Below, one piece after another: positions 1-4,880 of a stretch of 6,960 bases of DNA. The stretch is from an uncultured Desulfovibrionaceae bacterium (GTDB taxonomy: Bacteria > Desulfobacterota > Desulfovibrionia > Desulfovibrionales > Desulfovibrionaceae): assembly GCA_947037905.1 (NCBI GenBank), contig CAMQUX010000070.1, positions 1-6,960 on the forward strand, read 5' to 3'. Numbering within the stretch: the first letter of the stretch is position 1; each line of letters begins with the position of its first letter. A program made the position numbers and the translations under genes. The notes beneath the pieces are model-generated. The model was given only the letters and a program-made list of their open reading frames with translations, was not told the origin of the DNA and did no database searches.

Positions 1-44
1 TTTTTAAATCTTGATTTTTTACATCTTGATTTTTTACATCTTGA
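1..44. repeat. 15-bp tandem repeat, about 3 copies
   Basis: The unit TTTTTTACATCTTGA occurs at 15-29 and 30-44, and a slightly different copy (AAATC for ACATC, one T shorter) at 1-14. The array touches the left edge, so more copies may lie outside. Because 15 is a multiple of 3, the frame is kept: plus-strand frame 1 is open from base 1 to TAA at 139-141 and would give a repeated Phe-Leu-His-Leu-Asp. The sequence is so T-rich that absence of stops is weak evidence for coding. Confidence 0.85.
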
Positions 45-92
45 TTTTTATTTTGAGCTTATTTTACAGAACACTTTATTTTTTTTAATTTC

Positions 93-211
93 TCTCCTTT
101 TTTCTAGGCTCTCCTTTTTGCTAGGTTCTCCTTTTTTCTAAGTTCTCTTTTTTTCTAGGTTCTCTTTTTTTCTAAGTTCTCTTTTTTGCAAAGCTCTCCT
201 TTTTTTAGCAA
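93..211. repeat. 17-bp tandem repeat, 6 full copies plus a partial one
   Basis: Units of exactly 17 bp begin at 93, 110, 127, 144, 161 and 178, with a degraded seventh from 195. The consensus is TCTC(C/T)TTTTTTCTA(G/A)G(T/C). Copies vary at a few positions: CC or CT after TCT, CTAGG or CTAAG, and GCAAAG in the sixth. On the minus strand each unit carries a purine block such as AAGGAGA, which resembles a Shine-Dalgarno, but no start codon follows at a useful distance. The period is not a multiple of 3, so the array is unlikely to be coding. It looks like a bacterial minisatellite (VNTR). Confidence 0.9.
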
Positions 212-250
212 ATAGGACTCTTTTATATATGAATATATTGAGAGAGCTCG

Positions 251-278
251 TAAGTAAGTAAGTAAGTAAGTAAGTAAG
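251..278. repeat. Tetranucleotide microsatellite (TAAG)7
   Basis: Seven uninterrupted TAAG copies occupy 251-278; with G at 250 it also reads (GTAA)7G. Perfect tetranucleotide tracts of this length are rare in bacteria and are known sites of slipped-strand mispairing. It sits about 165 bp upstream of the sigma-54 promoter and about 260 bp upstream of the ZraP-like start codon. It is not in a coding frame that I can recognise, so any effect would be on spacing of upstream regulatory sites. Confidence 0.95.
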
Positions 279-444
279 CAGATTGCATTGCAATAAATTT
301 TACTAGTCTATTTTTTTGCATATGTGTATAATTTTTATCCAAACATGTATTCTTACACTGTCTAATCTCTAAACAGTTTTTATTGCTTAAAAAAATATTA
401 TAAAATTAATCAACATTATTATATACTTATAGACATTCTTTTTT

Positions 445-460
445 TGGCACAAAGCTTGCT
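445..460 (+). promoter_or_regulatory. Sigma-54 (-24/-12) promoter for the ZraP-like gene
   Basis: TGGCAC (445-450), five bases, then TTGCT (456-460) fits the RpoN consensus TGGCAC-N5-TTGCW. The invariant GG (446-447) and GC (458-459) are 12 bp apart as required. Transcription would start near 471, leaving a leader of about 68 nt before the ATG at 539. A sigma-54 promoter needs an activator of the NtrC type bound upstream; in enterobacteria zraP itself is driven by sigma-54 with ZraR, so the match of promoter type and gene family is informative. An IHF-like near-match lies at 408-420. I could not identify a clear activator-binding inverted repeat. Confidence 0.8.
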
Positions 461-538
461 TTAACAAACTATATAACAGCTCAAAATACATATTTAGCTA
501 TTTAATAAAAAACATAATTTATATTTTAGGAGATTAGA

Positions 539-1000
539 ATGAAAAAATTACTTTTAACACTAAGCATAATTGCAGGTCTTGGAGCCGCAGGTTTAGGCCT
601 TGCAGGCGATAGTTTTGCAATGAAAGGCTCAGGACATGGCGGAAATGGTGGTGGATACCATAACAGTGGCGGTATGGGTGGTGGAATGGGAATGAGCTGC
701 GGCATGGGCGGCGGAATGCGAGGATACCATAAAGGATATTCCGAACTTTCTAAACAAGATCAAGCAAAACTTGATGCACTTGTAGAACAACATCAAAAAG
801 ATATAAGCCCGTTACGTGAACAACTTTGGAAAGACAATACTAAATTATCAGTTCTTCAAGGAAATAACCCTTCTGAAGCAACTATAAACAAACTTATCGA
901 CAACATCTCAAAATCTCGTGTGCAATTAAAAGCAAAAAATAATGCTTTTGCAAAACGCATTGATGCTGAATTCGGCGACAAACTACGTAAAAACCGCTAA
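539..1000 (+). CDS. Secreted ZraP/Spy-like periplasmic metal-responsive protein
   Basis: The 153-residue protein has a signal peptide: MKK, a hydrophobic core (residues 4-22), and a likely cleavage after Ser-Phe-Ala at 27. Residues 28-66 are rich in Gly, Met and His, with one Cys at 54 in SCGM and two Tyr-His pairs, a plausible soft-metal-binding tail. Residues 68-147 are a helical domain (LSKQDQAKLDAL, then REQLWKDNTKLSVLQ) resembling ZraP/CpxP/Spy periplasmic heavy-metal-resistance proteins, which buffer metal or act as chaperones under envelope stress. In enterobacterial ZraP the Gly/His/Cys-rich tail is C-terminal; here it precedes the helices. AGGAGA at 528-533 lies 5 bp before ATG, supporting this start. 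The gene follows a sigma-54 promoter, ends in a terminator, and has a paralogue at 1545-1970. The family call is fairly sure; the metal is unknown. Confidence 0.85.
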   Translation: MKKLLLTLSIIAGLGAAGLGLAGDSFAMKGSGHGGNGGGYHNSGGMGGGMGMSCGMGGGMRGYHKGYSELSKQDQAKLDALVEQHQKDISPLREQLWKDNTKLSVLQGNNPSEATINKLIDNISKSRVQLKAKNNAFAKRIDAEFGDKLRKNR

Positions 1001-1045
1001 GTTTAGAAATCTCCCCTTTTACTAAACTACATATACACTACACTT

Positions 1046-1078
1046 GTGCATCTATTACTTTTAATAGATGCACTTTTT
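1046..1078 (+). terminator. Intrinsic terminator of the first ZraP-like gene
   Basis: A perfect 12-bp stem (GTGCATCTATTA at 1046-1057 with its complement at 1062-1073) closes a 4-nt loop (CTTT) and is followed at once by five Ts (1074-1078). It lies 45 bp after the stop codon. This makes the first ZraP-like gene monocistronic and separates it from its paralogue. Confidence 0.9.
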
Positions 1079-1214
1079 ACTTGTATGTTCTTTTTAAAAC
1101 ACAACGAACTCTGCAAGCTTAGCGAGTGCTTCTAAAATACCTTAATAAAAGCAATTCTCATGATTTTAGCTCACTTAATCGCTACAAATATATTTTCCCA
1201 TATTAATATACTAT

Positions 1215-1378
1215 TTAGAAATATCTGCCATGTTTTTTACAAATCGGAGCTCTCTGTTCATACATATCTGCTAATATAGTGCTTCAGTGTCTTTATTTTT
1301 TTCTATGCTTCTAACTAATTCTCTGGCTAATGCACTAGTTAATTCTTTGGTTAATTCTTTAACTAATTTATTGTACAT
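1215..1378 (-). pseudogene. Possible small gene or decayed gene, function unknown
   Basis: A 35-codon reading frame starts at ATG 1378-1376 and ends at TAG 1273-1271. It begins MYNKLVKELTKEL and continues as a charged helix with Leu at 5, 9, 13, 17 and 21, followed by IEKNKDTEAL. Just before the stop, a shifted frame opens and continues in protein-like fashion (ILADMYEQRAPICKKHGR) to TAA at 1217-1215. This looks like one gene broken by a small indel, although chance in AT-rich DNA is possible. No Shine-Dalgarno is seen. TTGTGC and TATAGT spaced 18 bp lie just upstream, which would make the message nearly leaderless. Farther on, 1141-1094 (-) gives another short protein-like run (ILEALAKLAEF). 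I do not recognise a family. Confidence 0.25.
1314..1373. repeat. Degenerate 12-bp tandem repeat, 5 units, codon-phased
   Basis: Five units start at 1314, 1326, 1338, 1350 and 1362; the core pattern is (G/A)(T/C)TAATTCTTTG, and units 3 and 4 differ at one base only. As 12 is a multiple of 3, the array is open on both strands. On the minus strand it encodes four-residue blocks led by leucine (LVKE, LTKE, LTSA, LARE, LVRS), an amphipathic, charged helix. On the plus strand it encodes a hydrophobic four-residue pattern (TNSL, ANAL, VNSL, VNSL). The minus-strand reading looks more protein-like. Confidence 0.65.
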
Positions 1379-1544
1379 ATTTACTATATAATATTAAATA
1401 CTTATAGCACAAGAAATCCACATTTTTATTTTTTAATCGCTACAAAAAATAAACTACAAATTATAACGCATTTTACTATCTTTCTAATATAAATAATCTC
1501 TCAAAAAATATAACTTGAGATAAATTTATATAAGGGGACTAATA

Positions 1545-1970
1545 ATGGATATCAAAAAAACAGTTTTTGCAGTAGTAATTTTAAGCTTTTGTATACTCAG
1601 TCTAGGAGTACTTACAAGCTATGCCCAAAGTAATATGGAAACACGTTCATGTGGTATGAGTACATACCATAGCAATAGTGGAAAATACCATCAAAGCTTT
1701 TACGCAAAATTATCAAAACAAGATAAGGAAAAATACAATGCGCTCATAGAAAAGCATGCTAACGATACAAGCGCACTTCATGAGCAACTTTGGAAAGATA
1801 ATACGAAACTGTCTGTTCTTCAAAATAATAAAAATACTTCGCCAGATACCCTCACTAAACTCGTCGATGATATGTCTGATACTCGAATGAAACTTGTGGC
1901 TATGGAAAGAAGCTTTCAAAAACTCCTTCATAAAGAATTTAGCGATAAATCATCTCATAAAAATAAATAG
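1545..1970 (+). CDS. Second secreted ZraP/Spy-like paralogue
   Basis: The 141-residue protein has a signal peptide (MDIKK, hydrophobic core 7-23, probable cleavage after Ser-Tyr-Ala at 27). A short tail follows with Cys36 in SCGM and two Tyr-His pairs (41-42, 48-49), then the helical domain at 53-134. It shares LSKQD and the 14-residue stretch EQLWKDNTKLSVLQ with the product of 539-1000, so the two are duplicates. It has lost the long Gly/Met expansion but kept SCGM and the Tyr-His pairs, which argues those residues matter. AAGGGGA at 1532-1538, 6 bp before ATG, supports the start. No sigma-54 motif lies upstream, so regulation probably differs from its partner. A terminator follows. The role is inferred: periplasmic metal buffering or envelope-stress chaperone. 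Confidence 0.8.
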   Translation: MDIKKTVFAVVILSFCILSLGVLTSYAQSNMETRSCGMSTYHSNSGKYHQSFYAKLSKQDKEKYNALIEKHANDTSALHEQLWKDNTKLSVLQNNKNTSPDTLTKLVDDMSDTRMKLVAMERSFQKLLHKEFSDKSSHKNK

Positions 1971-2049
1971 GGGAAAGAGTGCGTAACGTGCAAGTTATAT
2001 ACAATACTGAACCGTTAATACTACAATCTTAATATTAAACCATTAAATA

Positions 2050-2097
2050 ATAGTAATATGTCTGTTTCTTAATGGACATATTACTATCATTCTTTTT
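2050..2097 (+). terminator. Intrinsic terminator of the second ZraP-like gene
   Basis: A 13-bp perfect stem (2050-2062 with 2075-2087; core TAGTAATATGTC) encloses a 12-nt loop. A T-rich tail follows, with five Ts at 2093-2097 a few bases from the stem. It lies 79 bp after the stop codon. The gap between stem and T-run makes it somewhat weaker than the terminator at 1046-1078. Confidence 0.75.
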
Positions 2098-2187
2098 GAA
2101 ATATGTTTTTCTAAGCTAAGAGCAAGCTCGCAAAATAATATCAATAAATATACTCTCTTCTACTTATAAAAAACTGTTTCACAAATA

Positions 2188-2253
2188 TTATCAAATAGCA
2201 ACAATATCTGATACTTATCGAAACAGATATAATATCCAGTACTTATCAGGATA
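2188..2253. repeat. TTATC-phased imperfect repeats with two small hairpins
   Basis: The block ATATCNNNTACTTATC appears at 2204-2219 and again 28 bp later at 2232-2247, identical except for the three N positions. A third TTATC lies at 2188-2192, so TTATC recurs at 27-28 bp. Each of the two better copies can also fold. ATATCTG/CAGATAT (2204-2210 with 2224-2230) and TATCC/GGATA (2233-2237 with 2249-2253) place the shared ACTTATC in the loop. The block is about 70 bp upstream of the -35 box of the argC operon, a position that could suit a regulator, but no regulator can be named. Confidence 0.5.
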
Positions 2254-2322
2254 AATGCAATATATGCTCCTAACACAAAAGAGAGCTATTTAAGGCAAAA
2301 ATATTCTGCTACATTTATTTAC

Positions 2323-2351
2323 TTGTTACTTTTCTATTTCCACTGTATACT
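2323..2351 (+). promoter_or_regulatory. Sigma-70-type promoter for DUF1844-argC-cheR
   Basis: TTGTTA (2323-2328) and TATACT (2346-2351) are separated by exactly 17 bp, matching -35 and -10 boxes at four and five of six positions. Transcription would start near 2358, leaving a 36-nt leader before the ATG at 2394. I saw no arginine-repressor (ARG box) palindrome overlapping it. Confidence 0.6.
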
Positions 2352-2393
2352 GATTTAATTAACTATTATCATATAAAAGGACTTCTATATATT

Positions 2394-2687
2394 ATGAAAG
2401 AAAACCAAAATGAAATGTGTGAAGATAGCTTCAATATGGCTCTACCGCAACTAGATTTTAAAACTTTTCTACTCTCCTTATCCTCCTCTGCCCTTGTGCA
2501 TCTTGGAGAAGTTGAGAATCCTGAATCGGGTAAAAAAGAACCAAATGCACAACTTGCAAAACATAGTATCGATATAATTGCAGTTTTAGAAGATAAAATT
2601 AAAAATGGTATGACTGATGAAGAAAGTGAACTGCTCTGCAATGTTCTCTATAATCTGCGAATGAAATATACCAGCTTGAATAAATAA
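2394..2687 (+). CDS. DUF1844 family protein
   Basis: The 97-residue protein matches the DUF1844 pattern: a short variable acidic start, then PQLDFKTFLLSLSSSALVHLGEV (residues 18-40), a PESGKKE turn (43-49), a helix LAKHSIDIIAVLEDKIK, and the ending LYNLRMKY. The family is common in deltaproteobacteria and its biochemical role is unknown. No signal peptide or membrane segment is seen, so it is probably cytoplasmic. AGGA at 2378-2381 is 12 bp from ATG, rather far, so initiation may be modest. The stop codon is 3 bp before the argC start, consistent with coupled translation. Family assignment is confident; function is unknown, and linkage to argC does not prove a role in arginine synthesis. Confidence 0.85.
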   Translation: MKENQNEMCEDSFNMALPQLDFKTFLLSLSSSALVHLGEVENPESGKKEPNAQLAKHSIDIIAVLEDKIKNGMTDEESELLCNVLYNLRMKYTSLNK

Positions 2688-2690
2688 ATT

Positions 2691-3749
2691 ATGACGAGTG
2701 CTAAAATTTCTGTTGGTATTGTTGGCATAACTGGGTATGCAGGGCTTGAGCTCATGTCTATACTTTCTTTGCATCCACACTTTAAGCTGAGCTTTGTAGC
2801 ATCACGAGCTGAAGAAGGAAAAAAACTGCATGAGATTTTTCCTTTTATGCAAGGCACAAGTTGTGAAAATCTCACTATTTCCTATCCTAATGCTAAGAAT
2901 ATTATAGATAACTGCCAGCTCGTTTTTTTAGCTGTTCCGCACAGTACCGCTATACCTCTTGTAAAAGAACTTTCTGGACATAATATAAAAATAGTAGATT
3001 TAAGTGCAGATTTTCGCATTGATGATGCAAAAACGTATGAGCAGTGGTATAATACTGAGCATACTGCGCCCGAGCTACTAAAAAATGCAGTCTATGGACT
3101 AGTTGAGCTCTATAAAAACTCTATTGCAAAAACAAACTTGGTTGCGAACCCTGGTTGCTATCCAACAGCAAGTATCTTAGCTCTTGCACCAGCTCTTCAG
3201 CATAAAATTATCAAAACAGATAGTATTATTATCGATGCAAAATCTGGCACTTCTGGTGCTGGAAGAAATGCTAAAATTTCCTCGCTCTTTTGCGAAGTGC
3301 ATGACAACTTTAAACCTTATTCACTCACCTCTCATAGGCACACTCCGGAAATAGAGCAAGAACTTTCAAAAATTGCACAAGAAAATATAACTATCTCTTT
3401 TAATACACATTTATTGCCTATTTCTCGTGGCATATTATGTACTTGTTATTCTAGTCTAAAAGATATATATACTTCTAAAGAAGTTCATACGATTTATGAA
3501 AAATATTATGAAAACGACCCTCTTATAAGAATACTTCCTCTTGGAAATTTTCCAGAGACTCGTTTTGTTAAAGGCTCTATGCTTTGCGATATAAGCATAA
3601 GTGTAGATAAAAGAACAAATAAACTTATTATCTGTTCTGCCATTGACAACCTATGCAGGGGCGCTGCAGGGCAAGCTATTGCTAATGCAAATCTTCTTTT
3701 TAACTATCCTGTAGATACAGCATTAGCCTATAAACCACTTATACCTTAG
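2691..3749 (+). CDS. argC: N-acetyl-gamma-glutamyl-phosphate reductase
   Basis: This is the NADPH-dependent reductase that converts N-acetyl-glutamyl-5-phosphate to the semialdehyde, the third step of arginine biosynthesis in the cytoplasm. The N-terminal nucleotide-binding motif is VGIVGITGYAGLEL (residues 8-21). The catalytic cysteine is Cys156 in NPGCYPT, GTSGAGR (187-192) follows, and the conserved SHRHTPEIEQ (214-223) supplies the catalytic histidine, probably His217. NLCRGAAGQAIANANLLF (320-337) is the usual C-terminal signature. At 352 residues it is full length. The ATG lies 3 bp after the DUF1844 stop and has no clear Shine-Dalgarno, so coupling is likely. cheR follows after 8 bp. 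No other arginine genes are in the window. All key residues are present, so it should be active. Confidence 0.97.
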   Translation: MTSAKISVGIVGITGYAGLELMSILSLHPHFKLSFVASRAEEGKKLHEIFPFMQGTSCENLTISYPNAKNIIDNCQLVFLAVPHSTAIPLVKELSGHNIKIVDLSADFRIDDAKTYEQWYNTEHTAPELLKNAVYGLVELYKNSIAKTNLVANPGCYPTASILALAPALQHKIIKTDSIIIDAKSGTSGAGRNAKISSLFCEVHDNFKPYSLTSHRHTPEIEQELSKIAQENITISFNTHLLPISRGILCTCYSSLKDIYTSKEVHTIYEKYYENDPLIRILPLGNFPETRFVKGSMLCDISISVDKRTNKLIICSAIDNLCRGAAGQAIANANLLFNYPVDTALAYKPLIP

Positions 3750-3757
3750 AAAATACT

Positions 3758-4633
3758 ATGCAAATAACACAAGCTGACTTTGATCTTTTTAAACAACTTA
3801 TTCATGACCTTATAGGCATCGCCCTTTCAGATGATAAAAAATATCTTATTGAAGGACGATTAGCTCATTTACTAAAGAAATATGAACTTAGTACTTGGAA
3901 AGAGTTATATACTCTATTGCGAGCAAATAGCACACAATCTCAAGTAGCAAAAGAAGAACTTATTGTTGCTATTACTACTAATGAGACTTCTTTCTTTCGT
4001 GATATACATCCCTTTAAAAACATTGAAAAATATGTTTTTCCAGAACTTGTACAAAATTTTTTAGAAAGAAGAAAATCTCCTAGAGATAAAATAAAAATTT
4101 GGTGTGCTGCCTGTTCTACTGGGCAAGAACCTTATAGCTTGGCTATACTTTTAAAAGACTTTGTTGAACGAAATAAATTCAAATATCCTACCCTTCAATA
4201 TGAAGATTTCTCTATTCTTGGAACAGATATTTCTTCTGGTGTACTCCAAAAGTGTAATTCTGGGCAATTTTCTGAAATTGAATTCGGAAGAGGACTTGAA
4301 GAAAAATACAAAAAGAACTTTGTACATATGCCAGATGAAAAAATATGGAAAATTGATGATAAAATCAAATCTATCCTTACTTTTAAAATGGTCAATCTTA
4401 TAAATTCTGTGCAGCATCTTGGTTCTTTTGATTTTATACTTTGTAGAAATGTTTTTATCTATTTTAATGAAACTACAAAAAAACAAATTCTCGAACAATT
4501 TGCTAAAATGCTTCCGCCAAAAGGCTATCTTCTTCTCGGTTCTTCTGAAGGTATTGCACGTTTATCTGATCAATTTGTTCCTGAACGCTTCGATACAACT
4601 ATTATCTATAGAAAAATTAATCCCGCTGAATAG
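3758..4633 (+). CDS. cheR: Chemotaxis protein-glutamate O-methyltransferase
   Basis: CheR transfers methyl from S-adenosylmethionine to glutamates of chemoreceptors, setting adaptation opposite the methylesterase CheB. The 291-residue length is typical. Residues 1-65 form the N-terminal helical domain. TTNETSFFRD (73-82) is the signature at the domain junction. IWCAACSTGQEPYSLAI (114-130) is the SAM-binding loop, LGTDIS (154-159) the second SAM contact, FDFILCRNVFIYF (224-236) the catalytic strand and GYLLLGSSE (256-264) the end of the fold. No extra TPR or response-regulator domain is present. The start is 8 bp after argC with no strong Shine-Dalgarno, suggesting coupling. No cheA, cheW, cheB or receptor genes are nearby, so it is an orphan member in an argC operon. 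In the deltaproteobacterial group such solitary cheR genes are common. Confidence 0.95.
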   Translation: MQITQADFDLFKQLIHDLIGIALSDDKKYLIEGRLAHLLKKYELSTWKELYTLLRANSTQSQVAKEELIVAITTNETSFFRDIHPFKNIEKYVFPELVQNFLERRKSPRDKIKIWCAACSTGQEPYSLAILLKDFVERNKFKYPTLQYEDFSILGTDISSGVLQKCNSGQFSEIEFGRGLEEKYKKNFVHMPDEKIWKIDDKIKSILTFKMVNLINSVQHLGSFDFILCRNVFIYFNETTKKQILEQFAKMLPPKGYLLLGSSEGIARLSDQFVPERFDTTIIYRKINPAE

Positions 4634-4668
4634 AGAACTTTTGGTGCGAACACACTTAAAAGTTCTCT
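4632..4668 (+). terminator. Strong hairpin overlapping the cheR stop codon
   Basis: AGAGAACTTTT (4632-4642) pairs perfectly with 4658-4668 (11 bp), with a 15-nt loop in which GTG and CAC (4644-4646, 4651-4653) can pair again. The left arm includes the last two bases of the cheR stop. No T-run follows (TGTTACTAGC), so as an intrinsic terminator it is atypical. It may instead protect the 3' end of the message from exonucleases. The strong terminator for this side is probably the palindrome at 4881-4926. Confidence 0.45.
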
Positions 4669-4736
4669 GTTACTAGCGGATACCCATTAAACTTATTGAA
4701 ACTATTCACCTTTTGTCTTACACAAATCCCTTTTTT

Positions 4737-4772
4737 AATTTTTCGTCCAATTTTTCGTCCAATTTTTCGTTC
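4737..4772. repeat. 12-bp tandem repeat x3
   Basis: AATTTTTCGTCC at 4737-4748 and 4749-4760 is repeated with one change (TTC for TCC at the end) at 4761-4772. It is a third kind of short intergenic tandem repeat in this window, unrelated in sequence to those at 1-44 and 93-211. Variation between strains would be expected. Confidence 0.9.
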
Positions 4773-4823
4773 TAAGGCATAAATCTTAAATATTATTTTA
4801 TTATTGTTTATTTACAGCATGAT

Positions 4824-4855
4824 AATATTTTATACATTCACTAGAATAAAATATT
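4824..4855. repeat. 10-bp AT-only inverted repeat
   Basis: AATATTTTAT (4824-4833) and its exact complement ATAAAATATT (4846-4855) are separated by 12 bp. As a hairpin it would be weak because it contains no G or C; in DNA of this composition it may be chance. It lies between the 12-bp repeats and the strong palindrome. Confidence 0.4.
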
Positions 4856-4880
4856 TCAGTTTCAATTTTTATACAGTATA

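Larger units (their letters stand above)
1..538. other. Repeat-rich intergenic region, no gene seen
   Basis: Apart from the three tandem repeats (1-44, 93-211, 251-278) and the sigma-54 promoter (445-460), this stretch is low-complexity AT-rich DNA. Between 279 and 444 I see no convincing operator. A near match to the IHF consensus (AATCAA at 408-413) has its TTA half one base too far away. A start-less frame is open from the left edge to the stop at 139-141, and it is too biased in composition to call a gene. Confidence 0.6.
1175..1446. repeat. 14-bp direct repeat pair flanking the possible gene remnant
   Basis: TTAATCGCTACAAA occurs at 1175-1188 and again, identical, at 1433-1446. The match ends abruptly on both sides of each copy. 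The pair brackets the 12-bp repeat array and the possible minus-strand gene remnant. It contains the GC-richer core CGCTAC, so it is less likely to be chance than an AT-only repeat. It could be a duplicated regulatory site, a deletion/recombination scar, or coincidence. Confidence 0.5.
1001..1544. other. Intergenic region between the two ZraP-like paralogues
   Basis: Besides the terminator (1046-1078) this 544-bp gap holds a 14-bp direct repeat, a 12-bp degenerate repeat and a possible decayed minus-strand gene, listed separately. Upstream of the second paralogue, 1380-1544 is plain AT-rich sequence. I looked for a second sigma-54 motif there and found no GG...GC pair at the right spacing. 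TATAAC at 1462-1467 and TATAAA at 1488-1493 could be -10 boxes, but neither has a good -35, so the promoter of the second paralogue is unassigned. Confidence 0.6.
1971..2393. other. Intergenic region before the DUF1844-argC-cheR operon
   Basis: No gene is visible in this 423-bp stretch. It contains the terminator at 2050-2097, the TTATC-phased repeat at 2188-2253 and the promoter at 2323-2351. The remainder is AT-rich without recognisable structure. Confidence 0.6.

Noticed and set aside
93..211. CRISPR-like array
   Set aside because: Units abut directly with no spacers and are only 17 bp of low-complexity sequence.
408..420. IHF site upstream of the sigma-54 promoter
   Set aside because: AATCAA is followed by TTA one base too far for the consensus; kept only as a remark in the promoter entry.
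1211..1378. Readthrough of TAG at 1271-1273 as an amber-decoded (pyrrolysine) codon
   Set aside because: The same-frame continuation is only 19 codons before another TAG and is less protein-like than the shifted frame; nothing else suggests recoding.
1287..1391. Plus-strand hydrophobic small peptide (GTG at 1287, TNSL/ANAL/VNSL blocks)
   Set aside because: No Shine-Dalgarno precedes the GTG, and openness follows automatically from the 12-bp repeat; the opposite strand reads more like protein.
1462..1493. Promoter for the second ZraP-like gene
   Set aside because: TATAAC and TATAAA are present, but no acceptable -35 lies at 16-18 bp from either in such AT-rich DNA.
2369..2875. Minus-strand frames opposite the DUF1844 gene and the start of argC
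   Set aside because: They oppose two clearly recognised genes and give Ser/Phe/Ile-rich translations without any recognisable motif.
4151..4676. Frames on both strands overlapping cheR
   Set aside because: They are shadows of cheR, whose conserved motifs run through the whole region; the alternatives have no ribosome binding sites or family features.
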